Source of the DNA: an uncultured Pseudomonadales bacterium | Lineage (GTDB): Bacteria > Pseudomonadota > Gammaproteobacteria > Pseudomonadales > Azotimanducaceae | Assembly: GCA_938036875.1 (NCBI GenBank) | Contig: CALHVX010000025.1 | Coordinates: forward strand, 1 to 64,000 | Length of the DNA stretch: 64,000 nucleotides | Direction of reading: 5' to 3' | Part shown: one piece after another, positions 40,019 through 50,730 of the stretch | How the letters are laid out: every line of letters begins with the position of its first letter | Position numbering within the stretch: position 1 is the stretch's first letter | Notes under the pieces: model-generated | Databases searched by the model: none | Told to the model about the DNA's origin: nothing | Seen by the model: the letters and a program-made list of their open reading frames with translations, nothing else | Position numbers and translations under genes: made by a program

Positions 40019-41364
40019 GCGTTATGACCCCGCGCGAAATCGTGCATGAACTCGATAAACACATCATCGGCCAAGACTCGGCAAAGCGAGCCGTGGCTAT
40101 TGCCCTACGTAATCGCTGGCGTCGTATGCAGCTAGATGCTGAACTCCGCGAAGAAATTTCGCCGAAGAATATTTTGATGATCGGTCCCACCGGCGTGGGT
40201 AAAACCGAAATTGCGCGGCGCTTGGCAAAGCTTGCCCACGCTCCCTTCATTAAAGTTGAAGCCACCAAGTTCACCGAGGTGGGCTACGTTGGGCGGGATG
40301 TGGAATCTATTATCCGGGACTTGGTTGAAGCGGCCGTCAACATGCTGCGCGAAACCAAGGTAACCGCACTGCAACACCAAGCGGATGACAAAGCTGAGGA
40401 ACGCATCCTCGATGCATTGCTCCCGAGTCCACGCAGCCAAGGTTCCCGAGAAGCAGGCTTTAGCAGCGACGATGCAGCTGAACCTGACAACGCCACGCGC
40501 CAGCTGTTTCGTAAGAAGCTGCGTGAAGGTGAGCTAGACGACAAAGAGATTGATATAGAGGTTACCAATCCTTCCCTTGGGGTGGAGATCATGGCGCCTC
40601 CCGGCATGGAGGAGATGACCAACCAATTGCAGAGCATGTTCAGCAACTTAAATCCAAGCTCCGCCAAATCCTCCCGTCTCAAAGTAAAAGACGCCCTCAA
40701 GCGCGTGCGCGACGAAGAGGCGGCCAAGCTCATCAATGAGGAAGAGCTCAAAACAGAAGCGGTGCAGGCGGTAGAAGAAACCGGCATCGTCTTTATCGAC
40801 GAGCTCGACAAAGTTGCCAAGCGTGGCGAAACCAGCGGCACGGATGTGTCTCGCGAAGGCGTGCAACGCGACCTGCTGCCCTTGATTGAAGGCTGCACGG
40901 TGACCACTAAGTACGGCACTATCCGCACAGATCACATTTTGTTTATCGCCAGCGGTGCATTCCACCTAGCCAAGCCGTCGGACCTGATCCCAGAGCTCCA
41001 AGGGCGCCTGCCTATTCGAGTGGAGCTGGCAGCCTTGTCGCCCAACGACTTTGCACGCATCTTGGTGGAGCCCGACCACAGCTTAACCAGTCAATACCGA
41101 GCCCTGCTGGCTACTGAAGAGGTGAGCTTAAGCTTTACCGATGACGGTATCGAAGCGCTGGCCGAGCTTGCTTGGCAGGTCAACGAGCGCACCGAAAATA
41201 TTGGTGCTCGGCGTTTGCATACGGTGCTCGAACGGCTGCTCGAGGAGCTAAGCTTCGATGCCAGCGAAAACAGCGGCAGCGCTGTCAGCATCGATGCTAA
41301 GTACGTAAACGAGCAACTGGCTACCCTGGTTGCTGACCAGGATTTGTCCCAGTACATTTTGTAG
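40015..41364 (+). CDS. hslU: ATP-dependent protease ATPase subunit HslU
   Basis: '[34 protein letters not shown]', '[20 protein letters not shown]'. Confidence 0.97.
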   Translation: MSVMTPREIVHELDKHIIGQDSAKRAVAIALRNRWRRMQLDAELREEISPKNILMIGPTGVGKTEIARRLAKLAHAPFIKVEATKFTEVGYVGRDVESIIRDLVEAAVNMLRETKVTALQHQADDKAEERILDALLPSPRSQGSREAGFSSDDAAEPDNATRQLFRKKLREGELDDKEIDIEVTNPSLGVEIMAPPGMEEMTNQLQSMFSNLNPSSAKSSRLKVKDALKRVRDEEAAKLINEEELKTEAVQAVEETGIVFIDELDKVAKRGETSGTDVSREGVQRDLLPLIEGCTVTTKYGTIRTDHILFIASGAFHLAKPSDLIPELQGRLPIRVELAALSPNDFARILVEPDHSLTSQYRALLATEEVSLSFTDDGIEALAELAWQVNERTENIGARRLHTVLERLLEELSFDASENSGSAVSIDAKYVNEQLATLVADQDLSQYIL

Positions 41365-41403
41365 CCGTCGTTGTCATCCCACACTAGGCGATAAAGAGAA
41401 GCC

Positions 41404-41793
41404 ATGACCGCAGCCGTCCCCAGCGCCATCACCTATCACGCCCAGCGTCGTATGTTGAGCGTGACCTTTGACAGCACCACCTTTGAGATACCCGCAGAGC
41501 TATTGCGTGTGTTCTCGCCATCGGCCGAGGTTCGTGGTCATGGTGCGGGCGAGCGTACGCTCCAAATGGGCAAGAAATACGTGAAGGTCACGCGCATCGA
41601 CCCGATAGGCAACTATGCAGTGCGCCTAGTGTTCGACGATGGCCACGACACCGGTATCTACGCCTGGGAGTATCTATTGGATCTTGGGCAACACCAGCAA
41701 AACTACTGGGACGAATACGACGCTGAGATGAAAGCGGCTAACGCCTCCCGGCTCCCCACAATTGCAGTAGGCCAGTGGACGCCAGGGGAGTAA
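41404..41793 (+). CDS. DUF971-type protein
   Basis: 'LRVFSPSAEVRGHGAGE...VKVTRIDPIGNYAVRLVFDDGHDTGIYAWEYL'. Confidence 0.9.
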   Translation: MTAAVPSAITYHAQRRMLSVTFDSTTFEIPAELLRVFSPSAEVRGHGAGERTLQMGKKYVKVTRIDPIGNYAVRLVFDDGHDTGIYAWEYLLDLGQHQQNYWDEYDAEMKAANASRLPTIAVGQWTPGE

Positions 41794-41839
41794 GCTAGCC
41801 CCTATCCGCTTCACAGCATCACTATGTCTATGCCCAAAT

Positions 41840-42574
41840 ATGTCAAAAGTTAACTTCGGCCACCGCCAAGTTTCACCAGAAGAGAAGACCGAACTGGTTG
41901 GCGGTGTCTTCAGCTCCATCGCCGAGCGCTACGACATCATGAACGACCTAATGTCCTTGGGCAGCCATCGATTGTTCAAACGCATGACCGTGGAGCTGTC
42001 CGAATTACGCCCTGGGGATAAGGTTTTGGACCTTGCGGGTGGTACCGGTGATATCAGCGCGCTGCTGGCACCAAAGGTTGCACCCAATGGTGTTGTCGTG
42101 CTGGCCGACCTGACCGCCGATATGATGCTGGTAGGCCGTGACCGGTTGCTGAACCAAGGGCTGACCGAGGTTGAGTTCTGCCAAGCGCGAGGCGAGCAGC
42201 TACCCTTTGCAGACGCTAGCTTTGACTGTGTCACCATCGGTTTTGGCCTGCGCAACTTCACCGACAAAGATGGTGCGCTGCGCGACATCCTACGCATCCT
42301 CAAACCTGGCGGCGTCTTGTTGGTCCTAGAGTTCTCCAAACCGACCAACCCCTTGGTCGAAACTGGCTACAAAGCGTTTCAGGCGCTGTGGCCCGTCATG
42401 GGCTCAGCACTGGTGGGCGACTCAAAGTCCTACCAGTATCTTATTGAGTCGATCCGCGAACATCCGGAGCAAAAGGTGCTGAAGCTAATGCTGGCAGATG
42501 CCGGTTTTACCGACACCGAGTATCACGATCTGCTGGGGGGTATTGCTGCTATCCATCGGGGCAAAAAGCCCTAA
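41840..42574 (+). CDS. ubiE: Ubiquinone/menaquinone methyltransferase UbiE
   Basis: 'VFSSIAERYDIMNDLMSLGSHRLFKR', 'VLDLAGGTGDIS'. Confidence 0.95.
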   Translation: MSKVNFGHRQVSPEEKTELVGGVFSSIAERYDIMNDLMSLGSHRLFKRMTVELSELRPGDKVLDLAGGTGDISALLAPKVAPNGVVVLADLTADMMLVGRDRLLNQGLTEVEFCQARGEQLPFADASFDCVTIGFGLRNFTDKDGALRDILRILKPGGVLLVLEFSKPTNPLVETGYKAFQALWPVMGSALVGDSKSYQYLIESIREHPEQKVLKLMLADAGFTDTEYHDLLGGIAAIHRGKKP

Positions 42575-42578
42575 ACCC

Positions 42579-43202
42579 GTGGCAGACCTACTTACAAGCC
42601 ATATCCTTGACCGGGTTGCCGCATTTGCACTAGCCGCTGACCCAGACACCAAGCTGGCCATACGTGAGCTTGACGGCAAACGTCTGCGGATTCATTGCAC
42701 CCTGCCACCCGTGGATATCACGCTCGTCTTTGCCGATGGTGAGATGCACATCGAACCACAAGCAAGCGAAAGTGATGCGCTACCTACGCCGGCACACGCT
42801 TTGCTACGCGGCACCGGGCTTGATCTGCTTAAGCTGTTGAGCGGTGGCGACTTAGGCAACTTGCAGGTAGAGGGAGACATTCGGGTGCTGCAAACTTTTG
42901 CAGAGATCGCCAAAGGCTATCGACCCGCGCCACCCAACCTAGGCGCTGGCAACGGAGACGGCAGCAATCGCTTAGCCAACAACCCACTAGAAAGTTTGTT
43001 TAATCAAACCTTGGGAGCTGCTGCTGAAGGGTTCAACCTACTGCGCTCCGCCGCTGGTGCCACCAAGCGACAGGCGCAAGAAGATTTGCAGCAACACTTC
43101 ACCAATCAAGATGATCTGGAAGGTTTTCTTGGCGAGCTCCATTCGCTACGCCTGCGTGTGGATCGTCTCAGCGCCCGCCTTGATCAACACCAGAAAACCT
43201 AG
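42579..43202 (+). CDS. ubiJ: Ubiquinone biosynthesis accessory factor (SCP2 domain)
   Basis: Position between ubiE and ubiB; SCP2-like N-terminus; start taken as GTG 42579 just after ubiE. Confidence 0.85.
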   Translation: MADLLTSHILDRVAAFALAADPDTKLAIRELDGKRLRIHCTLPPVDITLVFADGEMHIEPQASESDALPTPAHALLRGTGLDLLKLLSGGDLGNLQVEGDIRVLQTFAEIAKGYRPAPPNLGAGNGDGSNRLANNPLESLFNQTLGAAAEGFNLLRSAAGATKRQAQEDLQQHFTNQDDLEGFLGELHSLRLRVDRLSARLDQHQKT

Positions 43203-44872
43203 TGGACGGCAGTTCTAACACCCAAAGCAATAGGTCCCAAAGCAAACCTTGGGCTCGCGCGCTAACCATTGGCAAAACCTTTGTGCGCTACCGTCTACAC
43301 GAATTGCTTCCCGACAATCTACCGCTCACTTGGCGCATGCTACTAGCACCCTTAAAACTCCTGCCTGCCCATCCCGCCAGCCAGGGCCAACGTCTGTGCA
43401 GCGCTTGCGAAGAGCTAGGCCCGGTTTTTGTTAAGTTTGGCCAGATGCTGAGCACAAGGCGTGACCTACTACCGCTGCAACTAGCAGACGACCTGCGCGT
43501 GCTGCAGGACCAAGTCACCCCGTTTCCATCCGACCAAGCCCAAGCACTCATCGAACGCGCCCTGGGTGGTCCGGTCAGCGACTTTTTTAGCGAGTTTGAT
43601 GCCAAACCACTAGCCTCAGCATCGGTAGCACAAGTGCATCCGGCCCGTTTGCTTAGCGGCGAGGCTGTGGTGATCAAAATCATTCGGCCGGACATAGAGC
43701 CATCCATCCGTTCGGACATCGCGGTGATGTACGCATTGGCTAGGCAAGTGCAGGGTTTATCTGATGAGTTAAAACGCTTGCACCCGGTGGCTGTTGTAGC
43801 CGACTACGAACGCACCATCATGGATGAGCTAAATCTTGAGCATGAGGCGGCTAACACGGTACAACTGCGACACAACTTTGCAGAATCTGAGCTGCTTTAC
43901 GTACCCCAGATCCACCCAGAGTTGTGCCGCCCTAACTTGATGGTCATGGAGCGCATTGGCGGCATTCCCATTGGCAATATCGCCGAGCTACACACTCAAA
44001 AGATCAACCTACCTTTGCTGGCTGAGCGTGGTGTCGAAACCTTCTTCACCCAAGTGTTTGAACACAACTTCTTTCATGCAGACATGCATCCAGGCAATAT
44101 TTTCGTAGATGCCAGCAACCCCGACAACCCAAGCTACATCGCCATCGATTGCGCCATCATCGGCTCGCTCACAGAAAAGGATCAGGACTACCTAGCCCGC
44201 AACCTGCTCGCCTTTTTCAATCGAGACTACGCCGCGGTAGCGCGCCTACATTTGGATTCTGGCTGGATACCCGCAGATACAGACGCCGCCGCTTTCGAAG
44301 CGGTGATCCGCCGGGTCTGTGACCCAATCTTCGCCAAGCCGCTGAGCGAGATATCTTTCGGTGAGTTTTTGGTTGAGCTGTTTCAAACCGCCGCAGAATT
44401 TAAGATGGAAGTGCAGCCGCAATTGGTCTTGCTGCAGAAGACCTTGCTCTACATTGAAGGATTAGGCCGCCAGCTATATCCCCAGCTCGACCTTTGGGAA
44501 ACCGGCAAACCCTTTATCGAACGCTGGATGGAACAACGCTTGAGCCCAGCCACCGCCATGAACAAGCTCATTGCTGCAGCCCCACAGATTGCTGAGCAAC
44601 TGCCGATTTTGCCCGAGGTATTGGCTAGCGCCCCCGCCCGGCTCAATCGATTTGAGCACCGGCTTGCAGAGCAACAGACTCAGCTCAACGCGCTGCAAAG
44701 CCAGCAGCGCTCGTCTACCACCAAATTTGCTCGAATCGGCGGTATTACGCTAGTGGTGTTAGGCTCGGTCTTGTTGCTGCGCGCCACTGGCCTGAATTCA
44801 GACAGCCCAATGGCCTGGGCGGGCGTCATCAGCACCGGTTTGGGCGCCATGTTTCTCGCGCGCTTCCTCTAA
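43202..44872 (+). CDS. ubiB: Ubiquinone biosynthesis regulatory protein kinase UbiB
   Basis: 'GPVFVKFGQMLSTRRDLLP', 'ASVAQVHPARL', 'FFHADMHPGNIFV', GTG start. Confidence 0.95.
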   Translation: MDGSSNTQSNRSQSKPWARALTIGKTFVRYRLHELLPDNLPLTWRMLLAPLKLLPAHPASQGQRLCSACEELGPVFVKFGQMLSTRRDLLPLQLADDLRVLQDQVTPFPSDQAQALIERALGGPVSDFFSEFDAKPLASASVAQVHPARLLSGEAVVIKIIRPDIEPSIRSDIAVMYALARQVQGLSDELKRLHPVAVVADYERTIMDELNLEHEAANTVQLRHNFAESELLYVPQIHPELCRPNLMVMERIGGIPIGNIAELHTQKINLPLLAERGVETFFTQVFEHNFFHADMHPGNIFVDASNPDNPSYIAIDCAIIGSLTEKDQDYLARNLLAFFNRDYAAVARLHLDSGWIPADTDAAAFEAVIRRVCDPIFAKPLSEISFGEFLVELFQTAAEFKMEVQPQLVLLQKTLLYIEGLGRQLYPQLDLWETGKPFIERWMEQRLSPATAMNKLIAAAPQIAEQLPILPEVLASAPARLNRFEHRLAEQQTQLNALQSQQRSSTTKFARIGGITLVVLGSVLLLRATGLNSDSPMAWAGVISTGLGAMFLARFL

Positions 44873-44908
44873 CCCTTTTAACATTGTCTTAGGTAGGATT
44901 TGCAGGTC

Positions 44909-45250
44909 ATGAACACAGAAATTTTGGCACAATTGACCGAAGTGCTTCGCGAGCGCCAGGGTGCTGACCCCAAGGATTCATACGTTGCCTCGCTCTACGC
45001 CAAAGGCCTGAACAAAATATTGGAAAAGGTCGGCGAAGAAGCCAGCGAGGTTATCATCGCGGCAAAAGATCATGACACCGAGCAAAGTCCAGCCAAACGG
45101 CAAGATCTTGCGGGCGAGGTGGCTGATCTGTGGTTTCACACCTTGGTGCTGCTGGTCCAACAAGACATAGCGCCAGACGAAGTGCTAAACACCTTAAGCG
45201 AGCGATTTGGCCTCTCAGGCCACGCTGAAAAGGCCCAGCGGACCAAGTAA
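44909..45250 (+). CDS. hisE: Phosphoribosyl-ATP diphosphatase
   Basis: '[32 protein letters not shown]...[16 protein letters not shown]'. Confidence 0.93.
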   Translation: MNTEILAQLTEVLRERQGADPKDSYVASLYAKGLNKILEKVGEEASEVIIAAKDHDTEQSPAKRQDLAGEVADLWFHTLVLLVQQDIAPDEVLNTLSERFGLSGHAEKAQRTK

Positions 45251-45360
45251 GTCAGCTATATTGCCGGTTGGGGTGGTAAACCCCAGCTTATAAATTGATC
45301 TATGGCTCACTGTGAGCCTGGCAGGCCACGTATACTGGCAGCCTACTACGGAGTAACCCT

Positions 45361-45597
45361 ATGTTTGGTCTTTCCATTTGGGAACTGTTAATTGTCCTTG
45401 CCATTGTGCTGCTGCTGTTTGGACCTAAGCGGCTTAAAACCTTGGGCTCTGACCTAGGCAACGCAATCAAAGGCTTTCGTACCGCAGTCAAAGAAGAAGA
45501 CAAGCCAGAACCACCGCTTGATCCCAACGTCATCGACAACGAACAGGCACAGCGCGCGAACGCCGAGGCCAAGCAGAACTCGAACGCTTCGTCGTAG
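45361..45597 (+). CDS. tatA: Sec-independent translocase TatA
   Basis: '[37 protein letters not shown]'. Confidence 0.94.
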   Translation: MFGLSIWELLIVLAIVLLLFGPKRLKTLGSDLGNAIKGFRTAVKEEDKPEPPLDPNVIDNEQAQRANAEAKQNSNASS

Positions 45598-45606
45598 CAC
45601 CCGTTC

Positions 45607-45963
45607 ATGTTTGATATCGGCTTTCCCGAACTGCTGGTGGTCAGCATCGTGGCCCTACTCATCCTAGGACCCGAACGGCTGCCAGAAGCACTACGCACTA
45701 TGGGCTTGTGGATGGGTCGCTTACGCCGCAGCTTTACCTCGATAAAAACTGAACTAGAAAAAGAGCTAGGCATGGACGACATACGCCGGCAGCTGCACAA
45801 CGAGTCGGTGATGGAAGAAATGCAACGCATCGAGGCTGAGGTGAAGAACAGTTTGGATACGGATGCTGCAACCAACACAGACACAACAACCCCTAGCGAC
45901 AAGCCGCCGACCCCAACAGAACAACCAGCAGATGTGACGGACGACCGTGTCAACAACGCCTGA
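45607..45963 (+). CDS. tatB: Sec-independent translocase TatB
   Basis: '[41 protein letters not shown]'. Confidence 0.94.
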   Translation: MFDIGFPELLVVSIVALLILGPERLPEALRTMGLWMGRLRRSFTSIKTELEKELGMDDIRRQLHNESVMEEMQRIEAEVKNSLDTDAATNTDTTTPSDKPPTPTEQPADVTDDRVNNA

Positions 45964-46801
45964 TTCCAAAGAGAGTTCTAACAACAGCTCTGGTGAAGGT
46001 TCTGAGACAAAGGCCAGCAACCAACTTGGCAGCGACAGCCAGCACGATGCCCAGATCGATGCCAACGAGCAACCGTTTCTAGAACATCTGCTAGAACTGC
46101 GGCAGCGAATTTTGCACGCGCTGCTGGCGGTATTGGTGCTGTTTTTTCCGATCTACTATTTTGCCAACGACCTATATTCCTTTGTCGCCGAGCCGCTAAT
46201 GCGGCACCTGCCGGCTGGCGCAACCATGATTGCCATTGACGTCGCATCAGGGTTTTTCACCCCGCTAAAACTTGCCCTATTCCTAGCGGTGATTTTGGGT
46301 ATGCCGTTTATCCTGCACCAAGCTTGGTCTTTTATTGCGCCAGGCTTGTACCTGAAAGAGAAACGCTTGGCGCTGCCCTTGCTGGTCTCTAGCATCGGTT
46401 TGTTTTACCTGGGTATGGCGTTTGCTTACTACGCCGTGTTTCCGTTGGCGTTCGGCTTCTTTGCCAGCGTTGCACCAGACGGTGTAACCATGATGACCGA
46501 TATCCGCCTGTATCTAAACTTCGTACTAAAGATGTTTTTTGCATTTGGCTTTGCGTTCGAAATTCCGGTTGCCACGGTATTGCTGGCTATGACCGGTTTT
46601 GCTAGCGCTGATGGCATGGCAGCAAAACGTCCATACGTGATTGTGGGCTGCACCGTCGCCGGCATGTTGCTCACACCACCGGATGTGATTTCTCAGCTAA
46701 TGCTGGCTATCCCAACCTGGCTACTGTTTGAGGTCGGTGTGGTGTTTGCGAGGGTTGTTGAGAAGCGACGTGAAGCGCAGGAGCTGAAAGAGGATGGCTA
46801 A
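45947..46801 (+). CDS. tatC: Sec-independent translocase TatC
   Basis: '[19 protein letters not shown]' and six-TM pattern. Confidence 0.95.
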   Translation: MSTTPDSKESSNNSSGEGSETKASNQLGSDSQHDAQIDANEQPFLEHLLELRQRILHALLAVLVLFFPIYYFANDLYSFVAEPLMRHLPAGATMIAIDVASGFFTPLKLALFLAVILGMPFILHQAWSFIAPGLYLKEKRLALPLLVSSIGLFYLGMAFAYYAVFPLAFGFFASVAPDGVTMMTDIRLYLNFVLKMFFAFGFAFEIPVATVLLAMTGFASADGMAAKRPYVIVGCTVAGMLLTPPDVISQLMLAIPTWLLFEVGVVFARVVEKRREAQELKEDG

Positions 46802-46808
46802 GGCGGGC

Positions 46809-47249
46809 TTAAGCATCTAGAACAAAAGTGACCGGACCGTCGTTCACCAAAGCCACCTGCATGTCCGCGCCGAAGACCCCTTGCTGAACCCGTGAATAGC
46901 TTAGGCGCATGCTGGCCACAAACTCATCAAACAATTGCTCTGCTAAGGCCGGGGGTGCCGCGGTAGAAAAACCAGGCCGTTTACCTTTGCGGGTATCTGC
47001 TGCAAGGGTGAACTGCGAGACAACAAGCACCTCACCTGCCACATCCAGCACAGAGCAATTCATGGGCTTTTCAGTGTCAGCAAAGATACGCAACCCAAGG
47101 GTCTTATCCACCAACTTGGCCACCTGCACGCTCGTGTCCTTAGGCTCGACCCCAACAAACACCAGCAACCCCGCACCAATTTCGGCAACTTTAAGTTGCT
47201 CAACGGTGACCGAGGCTTCGGTCACCCGCTGCAGCAGAACACGCATCAA
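46809..47249 (-). CDS. dtd: D-aminoacyl-tRNA deacylase
   Basis: '[16 protein letters not shown]', '[26 protein letters not shown]'. Confidence 0.95.
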   Translation of the reverse strand: MMRVLLQRVTEASVTVEQLKVAEIGAGLLVFVGVEPKDTSVQVAKLVDKTLGLRIFADTEKPMNCSVLDVAGEVLVVSQFTLAADTRKGKRPGFSTAAPPALAEQLFDEFVASMRLSYSRVQQGVFGADMQVALVNDGPVTFVLDA

Positions 47250-49070
47250 CTAGCCCGCGCGGGAGTTAACCGAGCGCTTGCGATCCACTTCTTTGAGCAA
47301 GGCTTTGCGAATGCGGATCGACTTAGGCGTGATCTCAACCAGCTCATCGTCTTCGATAAACTCAAGCGCTTGCTCAAGGGTTAGGATCATGGGTGATGCC
47401 AAGATGATGGCTTCGTCGGTACCGGAAGCGCGCACGTTGGTGAGCTTTTTCTCTTTTAGTGGGTTAACCGTTAGGTCGTTATCTCGCTGGTGCAAGCCAA
47501 CAACCATGCCTTCATACACTTCGGTGCCTGGCTTGACCATCATACGGCCACGGTTTTGCAGGTTGAACAACGCAAAGCCCACCACTTTACCTTCAGCAAT
47601 AGAAATCATAACGCCGTTCTTGCGGCTGCCGATCTCACCGGTAGTCTTGGGGCTATAACCTGCGCTAGCGTATGTCAGGATGCCGGTGCCCGAGGTCATA
47701 GACAAAAACTCAGGACGGAAACCCATAATACCGCGTGTGGGAATACGATAGATCAAACGCACGCGACCTTGGCCGTCTGGCTCCATCTCTTGGAGATCAC
47801 CGCGGCGCTCACCAAAAGCTTCCATTACTTTGCCTTGGTGGCCAGCCTCAATATCCAGCGTGACCATCTCAAATGGTTCGTGCAACACGCCATCAATTTC
47901 TTTGTCGATCACGCGAGGACGCGACACGGCCATCTCGTAGCCTTCACGACGCATGGTTTCAATAAGAATAGATAGGTGCAGCTCACCACGACCACTGACC
48001 TCAAAACGATCTGGATCAGGCGTATCCGCAATCGACAGCGCAACGTTATGTGAGGTTTCACGAATCAAACGCTCGCGAATCTGGCGGCTCGTTAGGTAGT
48101 CGCCTTCTTTGCCGGCAAACGGTGAGTTGTTTACACAAAAGCTCATGGTGAGTGTGGGTTCATCCACGGTCAGCGGCACCATAGGCTCGATATGATCCGG
48201 CGCGCACAGAGTATCCGAGATGCTCACGCCATCAACACCGGTTACCACAACGATGTCACCCGCTTGGGCGGTTTCTTGTTCAACACGCTCTAAACCTTGG
48301 TAACCCAACACGGTTAAAATGCGTGTCTTGCGTTCTTTGCCTTCGCGGTCCACAGCAACAATCGGCATATTGCGTTTGATCATGCCGCGTGTAATTCGGC
48401 CAATGCCCATAACGCCAACATAGCTGGAGTAATCCAGGGCACTGATTTGCATCTTCAGCGGCCCTTCAAGGTCAACCGTGGGCGGTGGCACTTTGTCCAC
48501 AATGAGATCAAGCAGCGGTGTCATGTCAGGCTGCAGCTCATCTGGCTCAACGCCGGCAACGCCATTGATGGCGGAGGCGTAGATCACTGGGAAGTCGAGC
48601 TGCTCATCGGTAGCACCAAGGCTGTCGAACAGATCAAAGACTTTATCAATGGCGCCATAAGGGTCTGCACCGCTGCGGTCGACCTTGTTCACAACAACCA
48701 GTGGGCTTAGACCAGCGGCAAAAGCTTTTTGGGTCACAAAACGGGTCTGCGGCATTGGGCCTTCAGCAGCATCCACCAGCAGCAACACCGAATCCACCAT
48801 AGACAAGATTCGCTCGACCTCACCACCGAAATCCGCGTGTCCGGGGGTATCTACGATGTTAATGCGTGTACCCTGGTACTCGATGGCGGTGTTTTTCGCC
48901 AAGATGGTGATTCCACGTTCACGTTCCAGCTCATTGCTGTCCATGACTCGTTCTTGACCACCAGCGGCCACGGTTCCTGTCTGTTGCAGCAGGCAATCCA
49001 CTAGTGTGGTTTTACCATGGTCAACGTGAGCGATGATGGCGATGTTGCGTAACTTCAGCGGACTTTCCAC
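47250..49070 (-). CDS. typA: Ribosome-associated GTPase TypA/BipA
   Basis: '[24 protein letters not shown]', '[15 protein letters not shown]', start taken as GTG 49070. Confidence 0.96.
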   Translation of the reverse strand: MESPLKLRNIAIIAHVDHGKTTLVDCLLQQTGTVAAGGQERVMDSNELERERGITILAKNTAIEYQGTRINIVDTPGHADFGGEVERILSMVDSVLLLVDAAEGPMPQTRFVTQKAFAAGLSPLVVVNKVDRSGADPYGAIDKVFDLFDSLGATDEQLDFPVIYASAINGVAGVEPDELQPDMTPLLDLIVDKVPPPTVDLEGPLKMQISALDYSSYVGVMGIGRITRGMIKRNMPIVAVDREGKERKTRILTVLGYQGLERVEQETAQAGDIVVVTGVDGVSISDTLCAPDHIEPMVPLTVDEPTLTMSFCVNNSPFAGKEGDYLTSRQIRERLIRETSHNVALSIADTPDPDRFEVSGRGELHLSILIETMRREGYEMAVSRPRVIDKEIDGVLHEPFEMVTLDIEAGHQGKVMEAFGERRGDLQEMEPDGQGRVRLIYRIPTRGIMGFRPEFLSMTSGTGILTYASAGYSPKTTGEIGSRKNGVMISIAEGKVVGFALFNLQNRGRMMVKPGTEVYEGMVVGLHQRDNDLTVNPLKEKKLTNVRASGTDEAIILASPMILTLEQALEFIEDDELVEITPKSIRIRKALLKEVDRKRSVNSRAG

Positions 49071-49106
49071 TAGACTACCCGGGCAGATTAAAAAAGGTGC
49101 GAGAGT

Positions 49107-50168
49107 ATGGAGCAACAGCGCAAGGCTGTCGCGCTAATTTCAGGCGGTTTAGACAGTATGTTAGCCGCAAAAACGGTGATGGAGCAGGGTATCCACGTGG
49201 AGGGCCTGAATTTTTTCACCGGTTTTTGCGTGGAAGGCCATACTCAGGCTATTCGTGAACGAAGAGGTCCAAACGCGGAAAAGCCTAAGCGGAACAATGC
49301 CTTGTGGGTCGCTGAGCAGCTAGGCATAAAGCTGCACATTGTGGATGTGATCGAAGAATACAAAGAGGTCATGCTAAACCCGCGCCACGGCTACGGTCAG
49401 CACCTCAACCCCTGCTTGGATTGTAAAGTCTTTATGGTCCGCAAAGCCCAAGCCTGGGGCTTTATGGAGCAGCATGGCTTCGATTTTGTGATCACCGGTG
49501 AGGTCATGGGCCAGCGCCCTAAGAGCCAAACCAAGCAAACCATGCCCTTAATCGCTCGGGAGTCTGGGGTTGAGGACCGCTTGCTGCGACCGCTCAGCGC
49601 CAAAGTATTGACGGAAACTTTGCCCGAACGCGAAGGCTGGGTGGACCGCGAGCGCTTGCACGGCTTTCACGGACGCAACCGCAAACCGCAAATCGAGCTG
49701 GCAAAAAAGTTTGGCTTTACCGAATGGGCACAGCCTTCGGGCGGTTGCTGCTTTTTAACCAACGAGCACTACAGCGATAAATTGAAAGACCTGTGGCAGG
49801 CTCAAGGCAAACGCGACTACGAGCTCGACGACATCATGTTGCTAAAGGTCGGGCGTCACTTGCGGCCTGCCCCCCACTTTAAGCTCATCATTGGCCGAGA
49901 AGAGGGCGAAAACCAGTATTTAGAAGGCTATCGGCATCAATTTATCTGTCTGCGCCCGGTTAGTCACCGTGGGCCTTTGTGCATTATCGACGGCGATAAT
50001 CTCTCAGCAGAGGATTTTGCTCAAGCCGGCCGCATTCTTGGCCGCTACTCTCAAGCGGCAGACGATGAAGCCTTTGCGTTTGAGCTCACCAAGCCTGGCG
50101 GCCAAGGCGAGGTGATCCACACCACCGCATTACCTGGTCCACAAATTAAGCCGGGATGGCATGTCTAA
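49107..50168 (+). CDS. PP-loop ATPase related to tRNA thiouridylases (ThiI/MnmA-like, no THUMP or rhodanese domain evident)
   Basis: 'ALISGGLDSMLAAKTVMEQGI' PP-loop, 'NPCLDCKVFM', 'GEVMGQRPKSQ', 'QPSGGCCFLTNE'. Confidence 0.85.
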   Translation: MEQQRKAVALISGGLDSMLAAKTVMEQGIHVEGLNFFTGFCVEGHTQAIRERRGPNAEKPKRNNALWVAEQLGIKLHIVDVIEEYKEVMLNPRHGYGQHLNPCLDCKVFMVRKAQAWGFMEQHGFDFVITGEVMGQRPKSQTKQTMPLIARESGVEDRLLRPLSAKVLTETLPEREGWVDRERLHGFHGRNRKPQIELAKKFGFTEWAQPSGGCCFLTNEHYSDKLKDLWQAQGKRDYELDDIMLLKVGRHLRPAPHFKLIIGREEGENQYLEGYRHQFICLRPVSHRGPLCIIDGDNLSAEDFAQAGRILGRYSQAADDEAFAFELTKPGGQGEVIHTTALPGPQIKPGWHV

Positions 50169-50439
50169 ACTTGAAACCTTAGATACCTCAGGGTTACTGT
50201 GCCCGCTGCCGGTGATACGCACTCAAGACTTCATCAAAAAAAGAAGGTCCCAAGGCCTGCAAGCTGGCGCGCGGCTGCTGATAGTCGCAACCGACCCCGG
50301 CGCCCTTCACGACATTCCCGCTTGGTGCCGCATACACGGCCATAGGGTTGTCAGTGCCGGGTTTGCGCAAATCAAACCGGGGGGTAATCCAAAAGCGGCG
50401 CAAGATATCCATGTGTTGATTGAGATTGGTAGCGACTAA
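50161..50439 (+). CDS. TusA-like sulfur-carrier protein
   Basis: 'LDTSGLLCPLPVIRTQDFIKK' (CPxP motif); start overlaps the end of the upstream PP-loop gene. Confidence 0.88.
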   Translation: MSKLETLDTSGLLCPLPVIRTQDFIKKRRSQGLQAGARLLIVATDPGALHDIPAWCRIHGHRVVSAGFAQIKPGGNPKAAQDIHVLIEIGSD

Positions 50440-50515
50440 CACTGTCAGCCTTGCTCAGGGTATTCTTAGACTTGCACTACTTTGGGACTGCATATCTAGT
50501 GGTCGGGCCCGTTTC

Positions 50516-50530
50516 GCACAGCTTTGGTGC
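50516..50530. promoter_or_regulatory. Candidate NtrC binding site
   Basis: GCAC-AGCTTTG-GTGC, palindromic spacing matching the GCAC-N7-GTGC NtrC core, about 80-95 bp upstream of the sigma54 motif. Confidence 0.6.
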
Positions 50531-50610
50531 AAATTCGGCTCTCATTGCTGAGGCTGAATCTGCACAAATTCAGCACCGGAATAGATCGGCGGCTTTGGAA
50601 CAACTTGAGC

Positions 50611-50626
50611 TGGCCCTAGCATTGCT
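50611..50626 (+). promoter_or_regulatory. Candidate sigma54 (-24/-12) promoter of glnA
   Basis: TGGCCC-TAGCA-TTGCT with GG-N10-GC spacing, ~105 bp upstream of glnA. Confidence 0.75.
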
Positions 50627-50730
50627 CTGCATTGGTAGGAATTAGAACAATCAACACAGAGAACTTGTCTCAATCCCATTAACTGAATGACTTCTCAGAT
50701 CAAATCGATTCGCGAAAGTTAGGAGAAACC

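Noticed and set aside
40284-40928. 214-aa minus-strand ORF inside hslU
   Set aside because: Antisense shadow of a highly conserved gene; Ser/Arg-rich low-complexity translation.
45300-45956. 218-aa minus-strand ORF opposite tatAB
   Set aside because: Ser-rich antisense shadow of well-recognised tatA and tatB; no domain features.
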